A DNA stretch of 64,000 nucleotides from an uncultured Acetobacteraceae bacterium (GTDB lineage Bacteria > Pseudomonadota > Alphaproteobacteria > Acetobacterales > Acetobacteraceae), in the NCBI GenBank assembly GCA_943912335.1, contig CALTUD010000013.1:34746-98745 (forward strand), written 5' to 3'. The position numbers and the translations under genes are program-made. This document shows, piece by piece, positions 44,287 to 52,059 of this stretch (the first letter of the stretch is position 1; every line of letters starts with the position of its first letter). Below the pieces are notes generated by a model, which saw only the letters and a program-made list of their open reading frames with translations, did not search any database and was not told where the DNA came from.

Positions 44287-45207
44287 TCACTCCCTCCGCG
44301 CGAGACTGAACGCGTCGGCGGCCAGCATCAGCGGGCGGATCTCCACGTCGGAGCGGCCGGCACGCACGAGATCGAGGAAATGCGCGTAAAGCCGCGGATA
44401 TTCCGTGTCCGGCGCGTCGAGAAGAGCCTTGCCATCCAGCGCCAGCGCGCCGCCGCCGCGCGACAGGTCGAGGATGCCGCCGTCGTCCAGGGTCCAGCGA
44501 ATGGTCCAGCTTTCCAGGCCCTGATAATCCCAGTCGAACCGCGCTTCGAGGCCGGTGTCGCGCGAGGGCGTGGCGAAAGCGAGATCGGCGGCGACGGGGG
44601 TGTGCTCGCCGGGACGGACGCGGAAGCTGGCCTGGCGGATGAACAGCGGCTCCGGCGAACAGGCCACCGCGATCGACAGCGCATTCACGCCCGGATCGAA
44701 CACGCCCATGCCGCCCGGCTGCCAGAACCAGTCCACGCCGGGATGGAATTTTTGCACGTCTTCCTCCCAGTCGATCCGCATCGCGCGCATGCCGCGCTCG
44801 GCCAGGATCTGTCGCGCCGGAGCGACGGCGGCGGAGAACATGGAATGCCAGCTCGCCAGCAGGGTGCGGCCGGTCTCGGCGGCGATGCGGGCGAGGTCCT
44901 GCGTTTCCGCCACCGTCTGCGTCGGCGGCTTCTCCATGAACACGTGCAGCCCGGCCAGCAGCGCTTCCCGCACCAGCGCGTAGCGCACCTGCGGCGGGGT
45001 GCAGAGCACGACCGCGTCGATGCCGCCGGCGGCGATCATCTCGCCGAGCGTGGTGTGCAGCGCCACGCCCTCCGGCACCTCGGTCCGGGCCCGGCTGGCG
45101 ATGGCGACCAGACGGAAGGCCGGGTTGGCGGCGATGGCCGGCAGATGCTGCACGCGGGCGATCTGGCCCAGCCCGACCAGGCCGAGGCGGAGCGGTGTGT
45201 CGGTCAT
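44287..45207 (-). CDS. Gfo/Idh/MocA-family sugar 1-dehydrogenase (D-galactose/L-arabinose)
   Basis: The 306-residue enzyme starts LRLGLVGLGQIARVQHLPAI, a Rossmann NAD(P) fold, and has the catalytic E-K-P motif in VFMEKPPTQTV. WKEDV-type and WIW-EPGG-type blocks (WEEDVQKFHPGVDWFWQPGG, GVFDPGVNALSI) closely resemble the Azospirillum L-arabinose 1-dehydrogenase that also oxidises D-galactose. It should convert the sugar to its lactone. It overlaps dgoA by TGATG in the dgoK-dgoA operon, where galactose oxidation is needed. It may serve the arabinose route too. No lactonase gene is in the window. Confidence 0.87.
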   Translation of the reverse strand: MTDTPLRLGLVGLGQIARVQHLPAIAANPAFRLVAIASRARTEVPEGVALHTTLGEMIAAGGIDAVVLCTPPQVRYALVREALLAGLHVFMEKPPTQTVAETQDLARIAAETGRTLLASWHSMFSAAVAPARQILAERGMRAMRIDWEEDVQKFHPGVDWFWQPGGMGVFDPGVNALSIAVACSPEPLFIRQASFRVRPGEHTPVAADLAFATPSRDTGLEARFDWDYQGLESWTIRWTLDDGGILDLSRGGGALALDGKALLDAPDTEYPRLYAHFLDLVRAGRSDVEIRPLMLAADAFSLARRE

Positions 45208-45839
45208 CACTGCTCTCCGGAAACGCTGGCACGCCAGGCGGTCTGGTATTCGGCGGCACGACGTCCGACCTCGGCGGCGTCGCGTCCCGGGGCGTAGAGG
45301 CCGGAGCCGAGGCCGAAGCCCGCCGCACCCGCCTTCAGGAATCCCCCGACATTGCCGGGCACGATCCCGCCCACGGGCAGGAACATCGTTCCACGCGGGA
45401 ACACGGCGCGCATGGCCTTCAACACGTTCGGGCCCATCGCTTCGGCCGGGAACAGCTTCAGCGCGTCCGCGCCAGCCGCGAGCGCGGCGAAGCCCTCCGT
45501 GGGGGTGCAGATTCCCGGCGTGCAGAGCATGCCGGCCGCCTTGGCGGCGCGGATCACCGCCGGATCGCCATGCGGCATGACGATTACACGGCCGCCCGCC
45601 TCGCGCACCTTCCCCACGTCGGCGGGATCGGTGACGGTGCCGGCGCCGATCAGGCAGCTCTCGCCGAAACGATCGGCCAGGATGCGGATGCTCTCGAACG
45701 GCTCGGGCGAGTTCAGCGGCACCTCGATGATGCGCAAACCCGCATCGACGATGGCCTGCGCGACAGGCACCGCCTCCGCGGGCGTGAGGCCGCGCAGAAT
45801 GGCGATGAAGGGCGAGGACTGGAGATGATCGGCCAGCAC
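45207..45839 (-). CDS. dgoA: 2-dehydro-3-deoxy-6-phosphogalactonate aldolase
   Basis: The 210-residue class I aldolase splits KDPGal to pyruvate and glyceraldehyde 3-phosphate. It shows the KDPG/KDPGal aldolase fold: FIAILRGLTPAEA, IIEVPLNSPEPFE, LIGAGTVTDP, CTPGICTPTE and the Schiff-base lysine in ALKLFPAEAMGP. The N-terminal FIAILRG and the partner dgoK favour galactonate over gluconate. The start is GTG 45839, with AGGAAG about 7 bases upstream. It is 20 bp after dgoK and overlaps the downstream sugar dehydrogenase. Confidence 0.93.
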   Translation of the reverse strand: MLADHLQSSPFIAILRGLTPAEAVPVAQAIVDAGLRIIEVPLNSPEPFESIRILADRFGESCLIGAGTVTDPADVGKVREAGGRVIVMPHGDPAVIRAAKAAGMLCTPGICTPTEGFAALAAGADALKLFPAEAMGPNVLKAMRAVFPRGTMFLPVGGIVPGNVGGFLKAGAAGFGLGSGLYAPGRDAAEVGRRAAEYQTAWRASVSGEQ

Positions 45840-45859
45840 GGCGTCGCTTCCTTTCCGGT

Positions 45860-46792
45860 TCAGCCCGCCAGCCCGGCGGACACGGCGATTCGATAAAGCC
45901 CGCGCACCGCGGCGGCTTGCAGGGTTTCCGGCACGGGGCGGCCCAGAGCGGCGAAGGCGCTTGCGTAGCGCTCCGTCAGGGCAGGATCGCCGACCAGGAC
46001 GATTCGGGAATCGGGCGCGCTGCGCAGCGCCGCGGTGAGTTCCTCGCCGATCAGCAGACCGGACAGATGCGCCGCTGTGCAGCCGGGATCGAGCGTGCCG
46101 GTGAGCATGCGGGCGCGCGTGCGGAACAAGGCGGCGGCGAGGCCGGTCTCGGCGGCTTCGCGCACGGCCTCGGCGAACACCGTCTCCGTGTCGGCGGCGG
46201 GCTCGGCGGTGCCGGCCAGGATCGAGCGCGTGTTGAGCAGGGCGAACAGTTCGCCGGTCATGAAGGTGGAGAAGCCTTCGACCACGCCGCCGTTCACGCG
46301 CAGCCATTTGCTGTGCGTGCCGGGCATCAGCAGCAGCAGCGGCTCGGTGGGATGGCCGAGCGTTTCCAGCGCGCCGATCGCCTCGGTTTCCTCGCCGCGC
46401 ATCACGTCCGGTCCGGCCGGGTCGAGCAGGCCGGGGACCAGCCGGATGGCGATCTCGCCGCCTTCGGGGAGCGGGCACGACACGCTGTCGAGCGCATCGG
46501 CAAGGCCGGACGGATCGGCGGGCAGGGTGCGGTATTCGACCTGTTTCCAGCCGGCGCGGCTGCCGACCATGCCCGATGCGATCACGGGCAGGGCGCGGAT
46601 CGGCCAGTTCTCGGTGATCTGAAGGAAAGCGGCCGGATAACCGCCGTCCGGCAGGGCGGAGATACCCCAGGGGCGATGTCTCTGTTCCAGCACCGTGCCG
46701 TCGGCTGCGAGCAGAAAGGCGCGCAGGCTGCTGGTGCCCCAATCGAGCGCGATCAGGGCGGCAGGGGCGGTATGGGAATTATTGTCAGACAA
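45860..46792 (-). CDS. dgoK: 2-dehydro-3-deoxygalactonokinase
   Basis: DgoK phosphorylates 2-keto-3-deoxygalactonate in the De Ley-Doudoroff route. The 310-residue protein has ALIALDWGTSSLRAFLLAADG, where D-W-G-T-S-x-x-R is the family signature, then LMPGTHSKWLRV and FSTFMTGELFALL. The start is TTG 46792, supported by GGAGG 7 bases upstream. The start codon lies inside the palindrome TTGTC-A-GACAA (46782-46792), so a GntR repressor could block both transcription and start-site access. It leads the dgoK-dgoA-dehydrogenase operon. Confidence 0.93.
   Translation of the reverse strand: MSDNNSHTAPAALIALDWGTSSLRAFLLAADGTVLEQRHRPWGISALPDGGYPAAFLQITENWPIRALPVIASGMVGSRAGWKQVEYRTLPADPSGLADALDSVSCPLPEGGEIAIRLVPGLLDPAGPDVMRGEETEAIGALETLGHPTEPLLLLMPGTHSKWLRVNGGVVEGFSTFMTGELFALLNTRSILAGTAEPAADTETVFAEAVREAAETGLAAALFRTRARMLTGTLDPGCTAAHLSGLLIGEELTAALRSAPDSRIVLVGDPALTERYASAFAALGRPVPETLQAAAVRGLYRIAVSAGLAG
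46782..46792. promoter_or_regulatory. Perfect inverted repeat TTGTC-A-GACAA on the dgoK start codon
   Basis: The same 11-base palindrome as at 22178-22188, differing only in the central base. It fits FadR-subfamily GntR operators and sits 287 bp downstream of the GntR gene stop. Autogenous or local control by that regulator is the simplest reading. Confidence 0.6.
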
Positions 46793-47047
46793 ATCTCATC
46801 CTCCGCGAGCCTTATGCGCGTGCCACGCGCCGGCGACAAGTCGCGCCTGCGCGGTCCGGGCTGTCGCGCGGAGATCGGTCGGCAGGGGGGGGCTGCGTCG
46901 GATGCGAGACCCGGATCGAGCCGCCGGCGCTGCCACTCGCAACGGAAGGTCTGGATTTGTTCTGCACAACTCCAGGTTGTAATAAGTTAACGAGAGGTCG
47001 GGCCGTCTCGCGTCGTCGTTCGGATGACGGCCGTGCCCGATCGCCCC

Positions 47048-47066
47048 CGCCCCGGCTGGCGGGGCG
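47048..47066 (-). terminator. Hairpin between the GntR gene and dgoK
   Basis: Arms CGCCCCG (47048-47054) and CGGGGCG (47060-47066) pair over 7 bp with a 5-base loop, 12 bp beyond the GntR stop. There is no T-run. The rest of the 286-bp spacer shows only an AT-rich patch near 46975-46990 that could hold the dgoK promoter. Confidence 0.4.
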
Positions 47067-47078
47067 ACGGGCATCGCG

Positions 47079-47912
47079 TCAGGCGCGGGTCAGGCGGTCG
47101 CCGTCGGTGCTGAGCGAGAGCTGCATGTCGTCGAAGGCGAAGCCGACCAGCTCGGCCATGGCGTCGCGGGCGCGTTCCGGCTCGCGGGCGCGGATCGCGT
47201 CCAGAACCGCGCGATGCTCCGGCAAAGGATCGCGCGGGGGCTGCTGCGTGCGGGCCTTGAACAAGGTGGTCCACCAGATCGCCGCCGCCACGGTGGGCGA
47301 CAGGGCGGAGATCAGCTCGTTGCCCGTGGCGGCGAGGATGGCCTGATGGAAGGCGCGGTCGGCGGCGCGGCCTTCCTCCGTGCCGAGCTGGAGCTGGGCC
47401 ATGGTGTCCAGCGCCTCGGTCATGGCGTCCAGATCGCGTCTGGTGTGATGGGTCGCGGCCAGGGCGGCGGCCTGCGGCTCCACCATCTGCCGCACGCCGA
47501 ACAGATCGCGCACGAAGGCTTCGCTGGGCTTGGTTTCCAGGAACCAGCCGATCACCTCGGGGTCGAGAATGTGCCAGCGCGCACGGGGACTGATGCGCGT
47601 ACCGGTCTTGGTGCGGCTTTCCACCATGCCCTTGGCGGCGAGGATGCGCACCGCCTCGCGATAGGCGGTGCGGGACACGCTGAACTGTTCCGCCGCCTCG
47701 ATCTCTCCGGGCAGCAGGTCGCCGGGCTTCAGCGTTTCGGCGGCGATGCGGATGCCGATGCCGCGCGCGATGTTGTCGTGCAGGCGACGCGAGGCGGGGG
47801 CGCCGGCGGCACGGCCGCGCAGGGTCTGCGGACGCAGGCCGTCGATCGCGTCGTGACGGGTGCCGTGTCCGTCCTGCGCGGTTGCGGAATTCCGCTCGAT
47901 CCGATCTGCCAC
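47079..47912 (-). CDS. FadR-subfamily GntR regulator (DgoR-like)
   Basis: The 277-residue protein has a winged helix (about residues 60-125: LPGEIEAAEQFSVSRTAYREAVRIL, then GTRISPRARWHILDPEVIGW) and an FCD ligand domain (about 140-260). The segment after the wing, ending in W-x-ILDP-x-V, is typical of DgoR-like regulators of sugar-acid pathways. GTG 47912 is chosen for AGGGAG about 8 bases upstream, though the first 50 residues look poorly conserved. It precedes dgoK-dgoA and is divergent from the ketoglutarate semialdehyde dehydrogenase. Both are probable targets, through the TTGTC-N-GACAA operator. Confidence 0.88.
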   Translation of the reverse strand: MADRIERNSATAQDGHGTRHDAIDGLRPQTLRGRAAGAPASRRLHDNIARGIGIRIAAETLKPGDLLPGEIEAAEQFSVSRTAYREAVRILAAKGMVESRTKTGTRISPRARWHILDPEVIGWFLETKPSEAFVRDLFGVRQMVEPQAAALAATHHTRRDLDAMTEALDTMAQLQLGTEEGRAADRAFHQAILAATGNELISALSPTVAAAIWWTTLFKARTQQPPRDPLPEHRAVLDAIRAREPERARDAMAELVGFAFDDMQLSLSTDGDRLTRA

Positions 47913-48088
47913 GTGGAACGCTCCCTGCACCCAATCCGTCATTCTCGTTGCAAACCGCGTCTGGTGCCAGCCTTCACGGGGCTCGGGAGCCATTCTCGTC
48001 GCGACGGCGCCCGTGCTGCGTCGTTGCCGGACGTCGGGTCGGATTGTAGATCGTGTACGGATCATTGCCCCGAGCAAAGGATTGCGAG

Positions 48089-49627
48089 ATGACCACCCAG
48101 GCCGCCGCCTTCAGAAGCATCGACCCGCGCACCAATCAGACGACCGGCCCGGACCTCGCGGTGCATACGGCGGAGGACGTGGCGGCGGCGGCCGCGCGGG
48201 CGGCGGCGGCGTTCGATCCCTACCGGGCCACCACGCCGGAACGGCGCGCGCGTTTCCTCGACGCGATCGCGGCACGGCTGGAAGCGAACCGGGTCGCGAT
48301 CGAGACGGCGGCGTCGCTGGAGAGCGGTCTTCCTCCGGCGCGCATCGCCGGCGAGCTGGGCCGCACCACCGGCCAGCTGCGTTTGTTCGCCCGCACGATC
48401 CTGCGCGGCGATTGCTTCGGCGTGCGTCTGGATCCCGCTTTGCCGGAGCGCACCCCGCCGCGTCCCGACCTGCGTCTGCGTCGCATCCCGGTAGGGCCGG
48501 TGGCGGTGTTCGGCGCGTCCAACTTCCCCCTGGCGTTCTCCGTCGCCGGCGGCGACACCGCGTCCGCGCTGGCGGCCGGATGTCCCGTCGTGGTGCGCGG
48601 CCATCCCGCCCATCCGCACACCAGCCTGCTGGTGGCCGAGGCGATCACCGCTTCCGTGCGGGAAAACGGATTGCCGGATGGCGTGTTCGCGCTGATCTCC
48701 GGACCCGGCACGGCGCTGGGGCAGGCGCTGGTGGCCGATCCGCGCATCGCGGCGGTGGGGTTCACCGGCTCGCGTGCCGGCGGTCTGGCGTTGAGCGGGA
48801 TCGCTGCCGAGCGTCCCGTGCCGATCCCGGTCTATGCCGAGATGAGCAGCATCAACCCGGTGATCCTGTGCCCGTCTGCGCTGGCGGCGCGTGGCGAAGC
48901 GATGGCGGACGGGTTCGTCGCCTCGCTGGTGCTGGGCTCCGGGCAGTTCTGCACCAATCCCGGCCTGATCCTGGCCGTGCGCGGCGCGGCGCTGGACGCG
49001 TTCGTGGCGCGGGCCGGGCACGGGCTGGCGGCGTCGCCGGGCGCCACCATGCTGACGGCTGGAATCCACGATGCCTATAACAGGGGCGTGGACGCGCGTT
49101 CCCTGGTGGACGGGGTGCAGCTCGTGGCGGCCGGTCTGGTGGGCGAAGGCGAGAACCAGGGCCGGGCGGCGCTGTTCACCACCGATGCGAAGCGGTTCGT
49201 CGCCGAACCGTCGCTGTCGGAGGAGGTGTTCGGCGCCAGCGCGCTGATCGTCGCCTGCGACGACGCGTCGGAGCTGCTGTCGGTGCTGGAACGGCTCGAA
49301 GGCCAGCTCACGGCGACGGTGCAACTCGACGACGCCGATCACGATTTCGCCGCGCGTCTGCTGCCGATTCTGGAAACGCGCTGCGGCCGCATCCTGTGCA
49401 ACGGTTGGCCGACCGGCGTGGAGGTGTGCGACGCGATGGTGCATGGCGGACCGTTTCCGGCCACCACGGACGGGCGCACCACCTCGGTCGGCTCGGCGGC
49501 GATCGACCGGTTCCTGCGTCCGGTGTGCTACCAGAACCTGCCGGCACCGCTGCTGCCGGCGGAACTGAGCGACGCCAATCCGTATCGCTGGCCGCGGCTC
49601 GTAAATGGGGCGATCGTGCTCGGCTAA
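48089..49627 (+). CDS. araE: Alpha-ketoglutarate semialdehyde dehydrogenase
   Basis: The 512-residue aldehyde dehydrogenase oxidises 2,5-dioxopentanoate to 2-oxoglutarate, the last step of both L-arabinose and hydroxyproline breakdown. It has Asn145 (FGASNFPLAF), catalytic Glu251 (PVYAEMSSINP) and nucleophile Cys288 (GSGQFCTNPG). The motifs LRRIPVGPVAVFGASNFPLAFSV and HPAHPHTSLLVAEAI place it in the KGSADH type III subgroup. The usual lysine before HP-AHP is arginine here (Arg170). ATG 48089 has AAAGGA upstream. It is divergent from a GntR regulator and is the only such enzyme in the window. The symbol follows Azospirillum usage. Confidence 0.9.
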   Translation: MTTQAAAFRSIDPRTNQTTGPDLAVHTAEDVAAAAARAAAAFDPYRATTPERRARFLDAIAARLEANRVAIETAASLESGLPPARIAGELGRTTGQLRLFARTILRGDCFGVRLDPALPERTPPRPDLRLRRIPVGPVAVFGASNFPLAFSVAGGDTASALAAGCPVVVRGHPAHPHTSLLVAEAITASVRENGLPDGVFALISGPGTALGQALVADPRIAAVGFTGSRAGGLALSGIAAERPVPIPVYAEMSSINPVILCPSALAARGEAMADGFVASLVLGSGQFCTNPGLILAVRGAALDAFVARAGHGLAASPGATMLTAGIHDAYNRGVDARSLVDGVQLVAAGLVGEGENQGRAALFTTDAKRFVAEPSLSEEVFGASALIVACDDASELLSVLERLEGQLTATVQLDDADHDFAARLLPILETRCGRILCNGWPTGVEVCDAMVHGGPFPATTDGRTTSVGSAAIDRFLRPVCYQNLPAPLLPAELSDANPYRWPRLVNGAIVLG

Positions 49628-49664
49628 GGCGCTGGGGCCCTTTCATCCCCGAACGTCTGGGTTT

Positions 49665-49709
49665 CCAAAGGGCGACTGCCCTTTGGTGAGGTCTGGAGCG
49701 AAGCTCCAG
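49665..49709. repeat. Intergenic multi-hairpin repeat, family 2, copy 2
   Basis: Two hairpins follow the dehydrogenase stop: CCAAAGGGC/GCCCTTTGG (49665-49686) and CTGGAGC/GCTCCAG (49693-49709). They match the last two hairpins of the copy at 35309-35348 in order and general sequence. It lies between convergent genes. Confidence 0.7.
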
Positions 49710-49717
49710 GATGATGC

Positions 49718-51835
49718 TCAATCGCTCGGGAGCGGATTGCTTTTGAGATGATCCAGCAGGGCCGGAAGCGGCAGCGGACGGCTGATGTAATAGCCCTGGA
49801 CGTCGTCGCAGCCTTCCACGGCGAGCTGGGTGAACTGCTCCACCGTTTCCACCCCTTCCGCCACCACGCCCAAGCGGAGCCCGTGCGCCATCGCCACCAC
49901 GGCGCGGACGATGGTGGCGTCGTCCTCGTCGGAGAGCAGGTTGCGGATGAAGGACTGGTCGATCTTGATCCGGTCCGCCGGCAGGGCCTTCACATGGCCC
50001 AGAAACGAGTAGCCGACGCCGAAATCGTCGATCGACACCTGCACGCCGGACGCGCGGAGCTGGCTCAGCGCCCGCGCCGCACCCTCGAGATCAGCCACCA
50101 GATCGCTTTCGGTGAGTTCGATCTCCAGCAGGCCGGGCGGCAGGCCGCTGTCGCGCAGCGCGGTGGCGATGGCGTCCAGGGTGCGATCGGTGGAGATGCG
50201 CGCGGGCGAGATGTTGACGCCGACGCGGACCTCCTCGAACCCGGCGCGGCTCCAGCTGACCGCCTCCCGGCAGGCGCGCCGGAGCACCCATTCGTCAATC
50301 TCGTTCATCAGGCCGACTTCCTCGGCGACCGGCAGGAATTCGCCGGGAAGCAGAAGCCCGCGTACCGGATGGTTCCAGCGCAGCAGCGCTTCCACCCCGC
50401 ACACGCGGCTCGTGCGCAGGTTCATCTGCGGCTGGTAGTGCAGAACCAGCTCGTCCGCGCGCAGGGCGCGTTCCAGCTCCCGATGCAGCCCTGCCGAACG
50501 TTCGATGCGCCGGTCCATGTCCGGCACGAAGAAGCGCAACCGGTTGCCGCCCTCCTCCTTGGCCTGGAACATGGCCAGATCGGCATGGCGCAACATCTCC
50601 GCGGCACTTCCGGTGTCCACCGAGGACAGGCTGATGCCGATGCTGCCGCTCACCGCCACGGTCTGGCCGGACAGAACGGCCGGACGCGTGGTCGTTTCGA
50701 GAATCTGCTGTGCCAGAATGGCGGCGTCTTCGACCTGCACCACGGAATACTGCAGCACCGCGAACTCGTCGGCGCCGATGCGGGCAACCAGATCGGCCGG
50801 GCCGATGCAGGAGCGCAACCGGTCCGCGATCACCCGCAGCAACTCGTCCCCGGCCATCTGGCCGAGCCGGTCGTTGACCTGACGGAACCGGTCAAGATCC
50901 AGAAGATGCAGCGCCACCAAGCGGTTTCCCAGACCGGCGCGCTCCAGCGTCGCGTTCAGCCGCGCCTGCAGCATCGATCGGTTGGGCAGTTCCGTGAGGC
51001 TGTCATGGCTCGCCGCGTGCTGCAGATGCTGTTCGAGTTCCTTGCGCGCGGTGATGTCGAGCGAGGTGGTGAGAACCCCGTCCACCGCGCCGTTGCGGTC
51101 GCGCAAAGGCGATTTCGTGGTCAGCAGCACGCGCCGTCCGCCATCCTGGCTCGCGACCTCCTGCTCGAAGGTTGGCAAAGCCCGTCCGCTGCGGAACACC
51201 AGCGCATCCAGTGCCCGGCTGCGCTGCCGGTAATCCTCGTCGAAGGCCGGCACGCCGTGGAGCGGGGCATGGACGTTGCGCTTCGGATGGGCCGCATGCA
51301 TCGCATTGGTGAAGACGACGCGCCCGTCCCGCGTGGCGGCGCTGATGAAGGCCGGCAGGGCGTCGATCATCTGCGACAGCGAGTCGACCCGTTCGCAGAC
51401 GGTTCTGGCCATCGTCTGGTTCTGGAACGCGGAAACGTCGCATCGCTCCTGAAGCAGCCGATGCTGCCGGTTCAGGCGCAGCAGCGTCCGGCTGCGCGTC
51501 ACGAACTCGAACCGGTCCACGGGGCCGGTCAGGAAATCGCTGGCTCCGGCATCGAGAGCCTGTTCGCGCTGCGTGCGGTCGTCCGCCGCGGTGACCACCA
51601 GCACCGGAACATGCTCCCGGCCCGGCAGGGCGCGCAGGCGTCGGATGAAGGCGGCGGAGTCGAGCTTCGGCATGTGGAAGTCGGCGACGATCAGATCGGC
51701 CTCGTAGAGTGCGAGCCAGTCCAGCGCTGCCAGCGGGTCGGCGAAGCCCCGCGCATCGTCGGCGACGTCGCGCGCGAAACGCAAGAAGGCGCTGCGATCC
51801 AACAGCTTTTCTTGGATAACGACGATCAACGACAC
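49718..51835 (-). CDS. Receiver-PAS-GGDEF-EAL cyclic-di-GMP protein
   Basis: The roughly 705-residue protein has a receiver-like domain (1-120), a PAS region (about 180-300), GGDEF (about 310-465) and EAL (about 480-705). The EAL domain looks catalytic: EALLRWNHP, LEIELTESDL, DDFGVGYSFLGHV and DRIKIDQSFI are present. The GGDEF active site reads GADEF, so cyclase activity may be reduced. The receiver keeps Asp52 but has SDFLTGPVDR where a lysine is expected and lacks the acidic pair at its N-terminus, so phosphorylation is doubtful. Net phosphodiesterase activity is likely. The start is probably GTG 51835; an ATG at 51946 would add 37 residues of unlikely sequence. Confidence 0.85.
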   Translation of the reverse strand: MSLIVVIQEKLLDRSAFLRFARDVADDARGFADPLAALDWLALYEADLIVADFHMPKLDSAAFIRRLRALPGREHVPVLVVTAADDRTQREQALDAGASDFLTGPVDRFEFVTRSRTLLRLNRQHRLLQERCDVSAFQNQTMARTVCERVDSLSQMIDALPAFISAATRDGRVVFTNAMHAAHPKRNVHAPLHGVPAFDEDYRQRSRALDALVFRSGRALPTFEQEVASQDGGRRVLLTTKSPLRDRNGAVDGVLTTSLDITARKELEQHLQHAASHDSLTELPNRSMLQARLNATLERAGLGNRLVALHLLDLDRFRQVNDRLGQMAGDELLRVIADRLRSCIGPADLVARIGADEFAVLQYSVVQVEDAAILAQQILETTTRPAVLSGQTVAVSGSIGISLSSVDTGSAAEMLRHADLAMFQAKEEGGNRLRFFVPDMDRRIERSAGLHRELERALRADELVLHYQPQMNLRTSRVCGVEALLRWNHPVRGLLLPGEFLPVAEEVGLMNEIDEWVLRRACREAVSWSRAGFEEVRVGVNISPARISTDRTLDAIATALRDSGLPPGLLEIELTESDLVADLEGAARALSQLRASGVQVSIDDFGVGYSFLGHVKALPADRIKIDQSFIRNLLSDEDDATIVRAVVAMAHGLRLGVVAEGVETVEQFTQLAVEGCDDVQGYYISRPLPLPALLDHLKSNPLPSD

Positions 51836-52059
51836 GAGGACGCAACGCCGTGGGTGATCAGCATCGATATGATCCTGCTGCCAGGGGGCTGAGAGCCTAG
51901 CCGATCCTAAGCATTTGCCTAACGGGGTTTTATCGTTTCGCAACATTGTTATGGCGACGCAAATGTTCCTATTTTGTTCTTGATTTGCCGCTGGGAAGGG
52001 CGGAGGATCGGGCCGTGGCCGCGATGGCCCCCACCGAGGCAGGACGCGGAGGCGGACCG

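Noticed and set aside
51878..51900. CCAGGGGGCTGAGAGCC resembling part of a TPP riboswitch
   Set aside because: Only the CTGAGA block fits. The second conserved TPP block is absent and the downstream gene is not a thiamine gene.
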